A stretch of DNA of 64,000 nt from Rhodobacter sp. (lineage in GTDB: Bacteria > Pseudomonadota > Alphaproteobacteria > Rhodobacterales > Rhodobacteraceae), in the NCBI GenBank assembly GCA_020637555.1, contig JACKKF010000003.1, positions 372,001-436,000 on the forward strand. Reading direction: 5' to 3'. Both the position numbers and the translations under genes were made by a program. Numbering within the stretch: position 1 is the stretch's first letter; each line of letters opens with the position of its first letter. Positions 1 to 8,250 of the stretch are shown piece by piece. Below the pieces are notes generated by a model that saw nothing but the letters and a program-made list of their open reading frames with translations, was not told the DNA's origin and did no database searches.

Positions 1-1275
1 TGGGGCGGGTTCTGGTTCTGGGACCCGGTGGAAAACGCCAGCTTCATGCCCTGGCTGTTCGCCACCGCGCTTCTGCACTCCGCGATCGTCGTGGAAAAGC
101 GCGAGACGCTCAAGGCCTGGACCATCCTGCTGTCGATCCTGGGCTTCGGGTTCTCGCTGATGGGCACGTTCATCGTGCGCTCGGGCGTCATCACGTCGGT
201 CCACGCCTTCGCGTCGGATCCTGAGCGCGGCGTCTTCATCCTGATGATCTTTGCGGTCTTCGTGGGGGGCGCGCTGACGCTCTTCGCGTTCCGCAGTGCC
301 GCGCTCGAGGCCAAGGGCGTGTTCGCGCTGGTCAGCCGCGAATCGGCGCTGGTTCTGAACAACGTGCTGCTGGCGGTGGCGTCGCTGGTGGTATTCACGG
401 GCACGATGTGGCCGCTGGTCAGCGAACTGGCCTTTGGCCGGGTGCTGTCGGTGGGGGCGCCCTTCTTCGACGCGGCGTTCACGCCCTTCATGGTGGCGCT
501 GGCGGTGGTTCTGCCGGTCGGCGCGGTCATTCCCTGGAAACGGGGCAATCTGGGTCGGGCGGTGCGGTCGATGTGGGGTGTCGCGGTTCTGGCGATCGCG
601 CTGGGGGCACTGGCCTTCACGCTGCAGACCGGCCGGTCGGCGCTGGCGCCGGTGGGCGTGGCGCTGGGAACCTGGCTGGTGCTGGGCGCGCTGGCGGACC
701 TGTGGCAGCGCAGTGGCCGCCAGGGGATCGGCGCGCGCCTGGCGCGCATGACCCGCCTGCCGCGTGCGGACTGGGGCAAGGCGTTGTCCCATGCCGGGCT
801 GGGGATCACGATCTTTGCGGTGTCGGCCGTGCTGGGCTGGTCGACCGAGGATATCCGCGTCGCGCAGATCGGCGAGAGTTTCGTGCATGACGGCTACACC
901 GTCACGCTGACCGGGGTCGAACGGGTTCAGGGGCCGAACTACATTTCCTCGATGGGCCATGTCACGGTCGAGAGGGACGGCCAGCTGGTCGCCGAACTGG
1001 CGCCCGAAAAGCGGGTCTATCCCGCGGCCGGGATGCCCACGACCGAGGCGGCAATCGACTATGCCCTGACCCGCGACATCTATGTCGCGCTGGGCGATCC
1101 GCAGGATGGCGGCGGCTGGGCGCTCAGAACCTATGTCAAGCCCTTCGCAAGCTGCCTGTGGCTTGGGGTCCTGATCATGGCGCTGGGGGGCGTGGCCTCG
1201 CTCAGTGACCGGCGGTATCGCATGGCGGCCGGGGCGCGCCGCGCGGCCGCACCCCAGGCCACCCCGGCGGAGTAG
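1..1275 (+). CDS. ccmF: Heme lyase subunit CcmF, 3' part (5' end outside window)
   Basis: The open frame enters from the left edge and covers the C-terminal part of CcmF, a multi-spanning inner-membrane protein that, with CcmH, attaches heme to apocytochrome c in the periplasm. The first visible residues, WGGFWFWDPVENASFMPW, are the tryptophan-rich WWD heme-handling motif of the CcmF/CcmC family. Several hydrophobic membrane segments follow, then a soluble stretch (about residues 280-370) and a final membrane helix near the C-terminus. The ccmH gene starts 5 bp downstream, so the two are co-transcribed. The true start lies outside the window. Family assignment is firm. Confidence 0.93.
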   Translation, partial: WGGFWFWDPVENASFMPWLFATALLHSAIVVEKRETLKAWTILLSILGFGFSLMGTFIVRSGVITSVHAFASDPERGVFILMIFAVFVGGALTLFAFRSAALEAKGVFALVSRESALVLNNVLLAVASLVVFTGTMWPLVSELAFGRVLSVGAPFFDAAFTPFMVALAVVLPVGAVIPWKRGNLGRAVRSMWGVAVLAIALGALAFTLQTGRSALAPVGVALGTWLVLGALADLWQRSGRQGIGARLARMTRLPRADWGKALSHAGLGITIFAVSAVLGWSTEDIRVAQIGESFVHDGYTVTLTGVERVQGPNYISSMGHVTVERDGQLVAELAPEKRVYPAAGMPTTEAAIDYALTRDIYVALGDPQDGGGWALRTYVKPFASCLWLGVLIMALGGVASLSDRRYRMAAGARRAAAPQATPAE

Positions 1276-1280
1276 GACCC

Positions 1281-1733
1281 ATGATGCGGGCGCTTGTGCT
1301 GATCCTCTCGCTGCTGTGGGCGCTGCCGGCGCTGGCGGTGCAACCCGACGAGGTGCTGTCGGACCCGGCGCTGGAAGCGCGGGCGCGCGTCATCACCGAG
1401 GGGTTGCGCTGCGTGGTCTGTCGCAACGAAAGCGTGGACGATTCCAACGCCGATATCGCCCGCGACATCCGCCTGATGGTGCGCGAGCGTCTGGTGGCGG
1501 GTGACACCAACGACCAGGCCATCCAGTATATGGTGGACCGGTTCGGCGAATATATCCTGCTGGAACCCCGCGCCACGGGGTCGAACCTGATCCTGTGGGG
1601 CGCGGGACCGGTCCTGCTGCTTCTGGCGCTGGGCATTGCCGTGGCGGCCGCCCGCCGGCGCAAGGCGGCGGCGCGCGAAACGGGGCTCAGCACCGAGGAA
1701 GAGGCGCGGCTCAAGGAAATCCTGAGCGAGTGA
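1281..1733 (+). CDS. ccmH: Cytochrome c biogenesis protein CcmH
   Basis: This 150-residue protein has an N-terminal signal/anchor of about 19 residues, a periplasmic domain, and a C-terminal membrane helix at about residues 105-127. The family thiol motif is present as LRCVVC (Cys44, Cys47) followed by RNESVDDSNA, which matches the CcmH signature. CcmH reduces or holds apocytochrome c thiols for heme ligation by CcmF. The gene begins 5 bp after ccmF, the normal arrangement in Rhodobacterales. The length suits the short, non-fused form without the TPR domain found in E. coli CcmH. Confidence 0.93.
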   Translation: MMRALVLILSLLWALPALAVQPDEVLSDPALEARARVITEGLRCVVCRNESVDDSNADIARDIRLMVRERLVAGDTNDQAIQYMVDRFGEYILLEPRATGSNLILWGAGPVLLLLALGIAVAAARRRKAAARETGLSTEEEARLKEILSE

Positions 1734-1803
1734 CGCAAGGTTGCGGCTTTGCCAGCGGCCCGCGAGAGGGCTAGTCTGGCGCGAAACCGCGAGGGAGCGC
1801 GCC

Positions 1804-2580
1804 ATGATCTACAAGACCCTGACCGTCACCGAAGAGGATGGAATCGGCATCATCACGCTGAACCGTCCGACGCTGATGAATGCGCTGAACGCCCAGATGC
1901 GGGCCGAGATCACGGCCGCCGTCCGCGATCTGGGGGCGCGGATGCGCGTGCTGGTGCTGACCGGCGAGGGCCGGGCGTTCTGCTCGGGGCAGGATCTGGG
2001 CGACGGCGCGGCGGTCAGCGAGATCGACCTGGGGCGCATCCTGCGCGAGGAATACGAACCCATGTTGCGCGCGATCTATGACTGCCCGGTGCCGGTGATC
2101 TCGGCCGTGAACGGTGCGGCGGCGGGGGCCGGCGCGAACCTGGCACTGGCCGCGGATGTGGTGATCGCCGCGCAATCGGCGGTGTTCCTGCAGGCGTTCA
2201 CACGCATCGGCCTGATCCCGGACGCGGGCGGCACCTACTGGCTGCCGCGACTGACGGGGTTTGCGCGGGCGATGGGACAGGCGCTGTTCGCCGAACCGGT
2301 CACCGCCGAGGAGGCCGCGCGCACGGGGCTGATCTGGGCGGCGGTGCCGGATGACGAATTCGCGGCGCATTGGCGCAAGCGCGCGGCCCAGCTGGCAAAG
2401 GGACCGACCCTGGCCTATGGCGCGGTCAAGCGGGCGCTCAGGGCGAGCATGGTGAACGATCTCGACGCGCAGCTCGACGTCGAGGCGCGGTTGCAGGAAG
2501 AGATGGGCGCGACTCGCGACTTCCGCGAGGGCGTCATGGCGTTCCTGGAAAAGCGCCCTGCCAGGTTCGAGGGCCGTTGA
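1804..2580 (+). CDS. Enoyl-CoA hydratase/isomerase (PaaG-like)
   Basis: This is a 258-residue crotonase-fold protein. The ATG at 1804 is preferred over an upstream start at 1741 because it follows a purine-rich GAGGGAG and gives the usual N-terminus ahead of the first beta strand (GIGIITLNRP). The oxyanion-hole segments are visible as GRAFCSGQDLGDG and NGAAAGAGANLALAADVV. The C-terminus ends in the usual FLEKRPARFEG. The pattern resembles PaaG-type isomerases of phenylacetyl-CoA breakdown, but no other paa gene is near. The gene follows ccmH by about 70 bp and may be read from the same transcript. Confidence 0.85.
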   Translation: MIYKTLTVTEEDGIGIITLNRPTLMNALNAQMRAEITAAVRDLGARMRVLVLTGEGRAFCSGQDLGDGAAVSEIDLGRILREEYEPMLRAIYDCPVPVISAVNGAAAGAGANLALAADVVIAAQSAVFLQAFTRIGLIPDAGGTYWLPRLTGFARAMGQALFAEPVTAEEAARTGLIWAAVPDDEFAAHWRKRAAQLAKGPTLAYGAVKRALRASMVNDLDAQLDVEARLQEEMGATRDFREGVMAFLEKRPARFEGR

Positions 2581-2625
2581 CGACCGGCCGATGAGCCCAG
2601 TCCCCAGGGGGGCAGGGACAGGGTA

Positions 2626-2713
2626 GAAGCGGCAGGGGCTGCCGCCCCGCACCCCCGCCTCAAGGGGTTTTTCCACCCCTTTGAAACCCCCGAGGATATT
2701 TCCGGCACAAAGA
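2626..2713. repeat. Intergenic hairpin repeat, copy 1
   Basis: A G/C-rich tract is followed by a 7-bp stem (2662-2668 with 2675-2681) and a conserved tail, CCCCCGAGGATATTTCCGGC, ending in ACAAAG. A second copy lies at 16371-16455 with the same tail and a longer stem. Both sit between convergent genes, so a role in transcription termination or 3'-end formation is likely. There is no long T-run on either strand, so it is not a textbook intrinsic terminator. Confidence 0.75.
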
Positions 2714-2723
2714 GGGTGCGGGA

Positions 2724-3596
2724 TCAGCCCCGGTAGTAGAGGGCGACGGTGTGTTCGGCCTCGGCGAAGAAAAGCCAGCGTTGGGCGAGCATCCCGGCGA
2801 GGTGCAGAAGCACCGCGATGCCGAGGGCCAGGAGCGAGTAGGGGGCGCTCCAGAGCAGGACCGAGGGCAGCACGCAGCCCGATGCCAGCGCGATCACCCG
2901 CAACACGCGGACGTGGCGCCGGGCAACGACATAAGCCATTTCGGTCAACAGGTAGTTGGTGCCGGTATGCGGTGGCTCGAGCTGTCGCACGCGGCCCATG
3001 AGGCCGAGACCGGTCGCCGTGCCCAGGGTCGAGCCGCGGCGTGCGAACTGGCCGTCGCCCAGGATCCAGTGCAGCACCATGGCCACCGCGAGCCAGGCCA
3101 GCAGCATCTGCGCGCTGTAACCGGACCCGGTGAGCAGCGCGCCGGCGGTCAGGGCTGCCAGCAGGAACACCAGCGGCGTGGTCCAGTGGTTCCAGCGCGG
3201 CACGGTCTTGAGCTGGGCGTAGATCATCGAGGTGGCAAACACCGTGACCCCGCACAACACCGCGCCGATCGCCCCCATCACGGGCACCGGCGTGTTCCAG
3301 AACACGAGGCCCGCGGCATGGGGCGCGATCGCGAGGAGCGCCGCCGCCGAGAGCACCGCCTCGCGCGAGAGCCAGCTGGTGCGCCATTGGGTGAAGGCCC
3401 TGAGGGCGCGTTCGGGGTGGCCCAGGTGAAAGGCCGAGGCGGCCAGCCCGATCAGTGCCAGACCATAGCCGAGGCCGAACCAGAGGAACGCGGCCAGTCC
3501 GGTGGGCAGGATCACGCCCGCGCCCAGGAACGCGAGCAGGCCGAAACCCAGGCCCGAGAGCGTGGTGAACAGGATGATCGACGGGGCGGGATGCAT
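2724..3596 (-). CDS. soeC: DmsC/SoeC-like membrane anchor subunit
   Basis: This 290-residue, very hydrophobic protein has about eight predicted membrane helices and belongs to the DmsC-type anchor family. The conserved FHLGHPERA and QWRTSWLSREA segments are present at about residues 57-85. Such subunits exchange electrons with membrane quinone and anchor the molybdoenzyme and its Fe-S subunit. The gene begins 1 bp after the upstream Fe-S subunit ends, so the three genes form one minus-strand operon. Assignment to the sulfite-oxidising Soe complex, rather than another DMSO-reductase-type complex, is inferred from the catalytic subunit having no Tat signal. Confidence 0.75.
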   Translation of the reverse strand: MHPAPSIILFTTLSGLGFGLLAFLGAGVILPTGLAAFLWFGLGYGLALIGLAASAFHLGHPERALRAFTQWRTSWLSREAVLSAAALLAIAPHAAGLVFWNTPVPVMGAIGAVLCGVTVFATSMIYAQLKTVPRWNHWTTPLVFLLAALTAGALLTGSGYSAQMLLAWLAVAMVLHWILGDGQFARRGSTLGTATGLGLMGRVRQLEPPHTGTNYLLTEMAYVVARRHVRVLRVIALASGCVLPSVLLWSAPYSLLALGIAVLLHLAGMLAQRWLFFAEAEHTVALYYRG

Positions 3597-3597
3597 G

Positions 3598-4341
3598 TCA
3601 GAACCTCGAAAGCGTCCGGTCGATCCACCCGAGGAAGCCGGTCAGCCCCTCGGTCGAGGGATCGCCCTGGGGGGCGGGGGCGCAGCCTTGCAGCGTGTCG
3701 CGCGGGCGGGGCGGCAGGTAGCGGTTGACGGGTCTGGTGCCGAGTTCGGGCATCAGTTCGATTCCGCCGCGTTCGCGCGAGAGGCGCGACACCGTGCTGT
3801 CGGGATCGGCGAAATCCCCGAAGTGGCGCGCGCCGGCCGGACAGGTCCGGACACAGGCGGGAACGCGGTCTTCCTCGGGCAGGGTCTCGTTGTAGATGCG
3901 ATCCACGCAGAGCGTGCATTTCTTCATCACCCCGGCCAGCGCATCGAGTTCGCGCGCGCCGTAGGGGCAGGCCCAGGCACACAGGCCGCAGCCGATGCAG
4001 GCGTCCTCGTTCACCAGAACGATGCCGTCCTCGGTGCGCTTGTAGCTGGCGCCGGTGGGGCAGACGGTGACGCAGGGCGCGTCCTCGCAATGCAGGCATG
4101 ACTTGGGGAAATGGACGGTAAAGGGCGCGTTGTCCTGGGGCGTGACCTCGTAGGCGTGGACACGGTTCAGGAAGGTGCCGACCGGGTCCTTGCCATAGGG
4201 ATCGGTATCGGACAGCGGGGCGCCGTAATTCTCGGTATTCCAGCCCTTGCACGAGATCACGCAGGCGTGGCAGCCGACGCAGGTGTCCAGGTCGATGGCG
4301 AGGCCGAGCTTGCGCTCGGTCTGTTCGGGCAGCGAGGTCAT
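3598..4341 (-). CDS. soeB: 4Fe-4S ferredoxin-type electron transfer subunit (SoeB/DmsB-like)
   Basis: This 247-residue protein carries four cysteine clusters typical of DmsB/NrfC/SoeB subunits, which wire electrons between a molybdopterin catalytic subunit and a membrane anchor. Visible clusters are CVGCHACVISC, CLHCEDAPCVTVC, CIGCGLCAWAC with the later CTLC, and CVRTC. There is no signal peptide. It lies between the catalytic and anchor genes, 82 bp after the former and 1 bp before the latter. Confidence 0.85.
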   Translation of the reverse strand: MTSLPEQTERKLGLAIDLDTCVGCHACVISCKGWNTENYGAPLSDTDPYGKDPVGTFLNRVHAYEVTPQDNAPFTVHFPKSCLHCEDAPCVTVCPTGASYKRTEDGIVLVNEDACIGCGLCAWACPYGARELDALAGVMKKCTLCVDRIYNETLPEEDRVPACVRTCPAGARHFGDFADPDSTVSRLSRERGGIELMPELGTRPVNRYLPPRPRDTLQGCAPAPQGDPSTEGLTGFLGWIDRTLSRF

Positions 4342-4423
4342 GGGCGCGCCTTTCGGACCGTATCACCGGTTGGAACCGGGGACTGCGTATTTGCGACAAG
4401 GTGATGGGGCATGGCGGTGCGCC

Positions 4424-7222
4424 TCACGAATGGCGGGCAAGGGTGGTGGGGCCTTGCCCCACGGGCGAGACCTGCGCGGGATGCACGGGTTCCGACGGCG
4501 GGCCGGGCGGCGCCTTTTCGATGCGCACGCGCAGGTCGAACCAGGCGGCCTGGCCCGTCACCGGGTCGGAATTGGACCAGCGGTGGCCATCGCCGCGATC
4601 GGGCAGCAGTTCCGAGATCAGATGGTTCAGCAGGAAGCCCTTTTCGGCCTCGGGCGCATCGGGGCTGAGCGCCCAGGCGCCGCGCCGCTTGCCGATGGCG
4701 TTCCAGGTCCAGACGGTGTTGTCGTTCAGCGCGTCCATCCGCGCCACCGGCACCTTGATACGGCCATGCGCCGAGGTGAGCCAGGCCCAGTCCCCGTCGG
4801 CAAAGCCGTGCTGTTCCCAGACCTTGCGCGGCACATAGAGCGGGTTCATGCCGTGGATCTGCCTGAGCCAGGCGTTCTGCGTGCCCCAGGAATGATACAT
4901 CGCCGCCGGTCGCTGGGTCAGCGCGTGGAGGGGGAAGTCCCCCTGGCTGACCATCGCGTCCTCGAACGGTTCATACCAGATCGGCAACGGGTCGAGGGTG
5001 CGTTTGATGCGTTCGCGCAGACGGTCGGGCGGTTGGCGGTCGCCATACCCTTCGGCCGCCAGCTGAAACCGCCTGAGCGGTTCGGAATAGAGGCTGAAGA
5101 TATAGGGCGCGGGCTTGTCGAACAGACCCCGGGCGACGGCCCAGTCCTGATAGCCCTGGTTCCAGGGCTTGAAGAACTGCGCGCCCTCGGGGATATGCGA
5201 GGTGAAGAAGCCGCCGTTGTCGATGTAGCGTTCGAGCTGGTCGGGGTTCGGCGCGCCGCGCCCGGCGCCGTCACCGTTTCCGCGCCAGCCCGCCAGGGGG
5301 CCGATGCCGGGACGGCGTTCGTGGCGCACCATGTAGTCGGCATAGTCGCGGTATCTGGCCGAGCCATCGTCATCGACCATCCCGGGCAGGCCAAGGCGCA
5401 CGCCAAGATCCAGCAACACCGACTGGAAGCCGCGCACGTCGCGGTCGGGTTCGACCACCGGCCAGCGGATCGCGTCGTTCATGCTGTCGGGCTCGCCGAT
5501 GGGGCGGTCCAGGATCGAGATGCAGTCGTGGCGTTCCAGATAGGTCGTGTCGGGCAGGATCAGGTCCGCAAAGGCCACCATCTCGGACGAGTAGCTGTCG
5601 GAATAGATGATGCGCGGGATCACATAGGTGCCGCTTTCGTCCGTATCGGTGAGCATCTGCATCACCTCGGACGTGTTCATGGTCGAATTCCACGCCATGT
5701 TGGCCATATACAGGAACAGCGTGTCGATCTTGTAGGGATCGCCCGCGTGGGCGTTGGCGATGACCATGTGCATCATGCCATGCGCCGACATCGGGTTGTC
5801 CCAGGTAAAGGCCTTGTCGATCCGCCTGGCCGAGTTGTCGTCATTGATGAGCAGGTGCTCGGGCCCCAGCGGATAGCCCAGGTGCGGACCGTCCAGGGGC
5901 TGGCCCGGGGTCACGCCCGCGTGCGGCTTGGGGTGGGTCTCGACGGCCTTGGGGTAGGGCGGCTTGAACCGGTAGCCGCCGGGTGTTTCGACCGATCCCA
6001 GCAGGATCTGCAACACATGCAGCGCCCGGCAGGTCTGAAATCCGTTGGAATGCGCGCTGATGCCGCGCATCGCGTGGAAACTGACGGGGCGCCCGATCAT
6101 GGTCTCATGCCGCTGACCACGAAAATCGGTCCAGGGCTGGTTCAGGGTGATCTCTTCCTCGAAGGCGACGCGCGCGAGTTCCGCGGCAACCGCGCGGATG
6201 CGATCGGCGGGTATGCCGCAGCGATCGGCCACGGCCTCGGGGGCATGGGCGGGATCGAGATAGCGTTCGGCCATCAGCCGCAGCACCGTCTTGTGCCCGT
6301 TCCAGTCACCCGCCGGGTCCGGTTGCACACCGGCGGCATTCCAGCACGCCGGCTGCCCGGTGCGGCGGTCCAGCACCAGGGGCGTTCCGGTTTCATCGCG
6401 CAGGAACAGACCCTTCTCGGCGCCTTCCTCGGCGTTCACCAGGTAGGGGGCGTTCGTGTAGCGGATCAGATAGTCGAGATCGATCCTGCCCAGGCGGAAC
6501 AGCTCGTGGATCAGCGCCAGGATCAGCAGACCGTCGGTGCCCGGAGTCACCGCCAGCCAGTCGTCGGCGACGGCGTTGTAGCCCGTGCGCACCGGGTTCA
6601 CGGCGATCACCCGGGCGCCGCGCGCCTTGAGCTTTCCCAGCCCCATCTTGATCGGGTTGGAATCGTGATCCTCGGCCACGCCGAAGATCATGAACAGTCT
6701 GGTGCGGTCCCAGTCGGGTTGACCGAATTCCCAGAACGCGCCGCCCATGGTGTAGATCCCGGCGGCGGCCATGTTCACCGAACAGAAACCGCCGTGCGCG
6801 GCATAGTTGGGCGTGCCGAAGCTTTGCGCCCACCATCCGGTGAAGCTTTGCGACTGGTCGCGGCCCGTGAAGAACGCCAGCTTCTCGGGCGCCGTTTCGC
6901 GCAGCGGCTTCAGCCAGGCGGCCGCGGTGTTCAGGGCCTCGTCCCACGAAATCTCGACGAATTCGCCAGAGCCGCGCGGCCCCACACGCTTGAGCGGCTT
7001 GCGCAACCGCGCCGGGCTGAGGTGCTGCATGATCCCCGCGGATCCCTTGGCGCACAGCACGCCCTTGTTGATCGGATGGTCGCGGTTTCCCTCGATATAG
7101 GCGACCTTGCCATCCTTGAGGTGCACGTTGATGCCACAGCGGCAGGCGCACATGTAGCACGTCGTTCGGCGGATTTCGTCCGAGACGCGCGGCGACAGAT
7201 CGGGCGCGGGTTGGCGCGGCAT
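4424..7222 (-). CDS. soeA: Molybdopterin oxidoreductase catalytic subunit, cytoplasmic (SoeA-like)
   Basis: This 932-residue protein of the DMSO reductase superfamily has an N-terminal 4Fe-4S site C22-x2-C25-x3-C29-x27-C57, followed by molybdopterin-binding domains. Cys147 in GGFCSVN is a candidate molybdenum ligand. The start at 7222 is chosen over 7243 because GGGGAGGA lies just upstream of it. There is no twin-arginine signal, so the enzyme should face the cytoplasm. That fits SoeABC, a quinone-linked cytoplasmic sulfite dehydrogenase known in purple sulfur bacteria and roseobacters. A related oxidoreductase with another substrate cannot be excluded. Sulfatases elsewhere in the window release sulfate, not sulfite, so no direct link is claimed. 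Confidence 0.72.
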   Translation of the reverse strand: MPRQPAPDLSPRVSDEIRRTTCYMCACRCGINVHLKDGKVAYIEGNRDHPINKGVLCAKGSAGIMQHLSPARLRKPLKRVGPRGSGEFVEISWDEALNTAAAWLKPLRETAPEKLAFFTGRDQSQSFTGWWAQSFGTPNYAAHGGFCSVNMAAAGIYTMGGAFWEFGQPDWDRTRLFMIFGVAEDHDSNPIKMGLGKLKARGARVIAVNPVRTGYNAVADDWLAVTPGTDGLLILALIHELFRLGRIDLDYLIRYTNAPYLVNAEEGAEKGLFLRDETGTPLVLDRRTGQPACWNAAGVQPDPAGDWNGHKTVLRLMAERYLDPAHAPEAVADRCGIPADRIRAVAAELARVAFEEEITLNQPWTDFRGQRHETMIGRPVSFHAMRGISAHSNGFQTCRALHVLQILLGSVETPGGYRFKPPYPKAVETHPKPHAGVTPGQPLDGPHLGYPLGPEHLLINDDNSARRIDKAFTWDNPMSAHGMMHMVIANAHAGDPYKIDTLFLYMANMAWNSTMNTSEVMQMLTDTDESGTYVIPRIIYSDSYSSEMVAFADLILPDTTYLERHDCISILDRPIGEPDSMNDAIRWPVVEPDRDVRGFQSVLLDLGVRLGLPGMVDDDGSARYRDYADYMVRHERRPGIGPLAGWRGNGDGAGRGAPNPDQLERYIDNGGFFTSHIPEGAQFFKPWNQGYQDWAVARGLFDKPAPYIFSLYSEPLRRFQLAAEGYGDRQPPDRLRERIKRTLDPLPIWYEPFEDAMVSQGDFPLHALTQRPAAMYHSWGTQNAWLRQIHGMNPLYVPRKVWEQHGFADGDWAWLTSAHGRIKVPVARMDALNDNTVWTWNAIGKRRGAWALSPDAPEAEKGFLLNHLISELLPDRGDGHRWSNSDPVTGQAAWFDLRVRIEKAPPGPPSEPVHPAQVSPVGQGPTTLARHS

Positions 7223-7508
7223 GAGTTCCTCCCCTCGGGCCATCCTGCCGCGGGGCAGGGTTGCACATAAAGGAATATGTTATTGCTTCGAATGTCTACA
7301 GTCATCTACTGACAGACTTGGGCCGGGTGCGCATAGCGCCAATTCGCCACGCCCGATGGCGCCAGAGCGCCCCGGCCGCGCCAATCCGCACGCGGGTATG
7401 AGGATGGGCGGGGCGGCGCCCCTTGCGGGGGGGGGATCGGAAGGCTAAGTCTTGGTCAAGACTTGCCCACTACACACGAACCAGACCGCCAGCAACGAGG
7501 CCCGAGCG
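7223..7508. other. Intergenic region between divergent soeA and clpP
   Basis: This 286-bp spacer separates divergent transcription units. The left part is AT-richer (around 7265-7315) and probably holds the soeA promoter. The right part carries a perfect palindrome just upstream of clpP, listed separately. No ORF with a ribosome-binding site was seen. Confidence 0.5.
7447..7464. promoter_or_regulatory. Palindrome AAGTCTTG-GT-CAAGACTT upstream of clpP
   Basis: Perfect 8-bp inverted arms flank a 2-bp centre, 45 bp before the clpP ATG. A CTTG element, as in the -35 of alphaproteobacterial heat-shock promoters, lies within it, but a convincing -10 partner is not clear. It could be an operator or part of the clpP promoter. 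Confidence 0.4.
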
Positions 7509-8135
7509 ATGCGCGATCCGATTGAAACCTACATGAACCTTGTGCCGATGGTCGTCGAACAGACCAGCCGGGGCGAGCGTGCCTATGACATCTTCTCGCG
7601 CCTGCTGAAGGAGCGGATCATTTTCGTGACCGGACCGGTGCATGACGGGATGGCGTCGCTGATCGTGGCCCAGCTTCTGCACCTCGAGGCCGAGAACCCC
7701 TCGAAGGAAATTTCCATGTATATCAATAGCCCGGGCGGTGTCGTCACCTCGGGCCTGTCGATCTACGACACCATGCAGTATATCCGGCCCAAGGTCTCGA
7801 CCATGGTGATCGGGCAGGCGGCGTCGATGGGGTCGCTGCTGCTGGCCGCCGGCGAAAAGGGGATGCGGTTCTCGCTGCCCAACAGCCGGATCATGGTGCA
7901 CCAGCCCTCGGGCGGGTTCCAGGGGCAGGCGACGGATATCTCCATCCATGCGCGCGAGATCCTGGACCTGAAGGAGCGCCTGAACCAGATCTATGTCAAG
8001 CACTGCGGACAGACCCTGAAAAAGGTTGAATCGGCGCTTGAGCGCGACAATTTCATGACCCCGGACGCCGCCAAGGACTGGGGACTGATCGACGAAATCT
8101 TCAGCAGCCGCGACAAGGCAGCCGCGGACGCCTGA
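7509..8135 (+). CDS. clpP: ATP-dependent Clp protease proteolytic subunit ClpP
   Basis: This 208-residue serine protease forms the barrel that degrades unfolded and tagged proteins with ClpX or ClpA in the cytoplasm. The catalytic serine is in GQAASMG, the histidine in MVHQPSGG, and an aspartate follows in the C-terminal half. The start at 7509 (MRDPIETYMNLVPMVVEQTS) matches the usual alphaproteobacterial N-terminus; an upstream TTG at 7452 would add an unlikely 19-residue extension. The clpX gene follows after 115 bp, the standard order. Confidence 0.97.
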   Translation: MRDPIETYMNLVPMVVEQTSRGERAYDIFSRLLKERIIFVTGPVHDGMASLIVAQLLHLEAENPSKEISMYINSPGGVVTSGLSIYDTMQYIRPKVSTMVIGQAASMGSLLLAAGEKGMRFSLPNSRIMVHQPSGGFQGQATDISIHAREILDLKERLNQIYVKHCGQTLKKVESALERDNFMTPDAAKDWGLIDEIFSSRDKAAADA

Positions 8136-8250
8136 ACGTGATGCGGGGGGCGCGGCGCAACTTTGCCATTGTTCCCGCCCCCATGCTGGCCTAACCTTGA
8201 CGAAATGGCCCGTCAGAAGGCCCGAACCGACGACGAGCACGAGGTGTCGA

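Noticed and set aside
4247..7270. Plus-strand open frame of about 1000 codons
   Set aside because: It is exactly antisense to the SoeA-like gene, has no recognisable domain or ribosome-binding site, and arises from high-GC codon bias.
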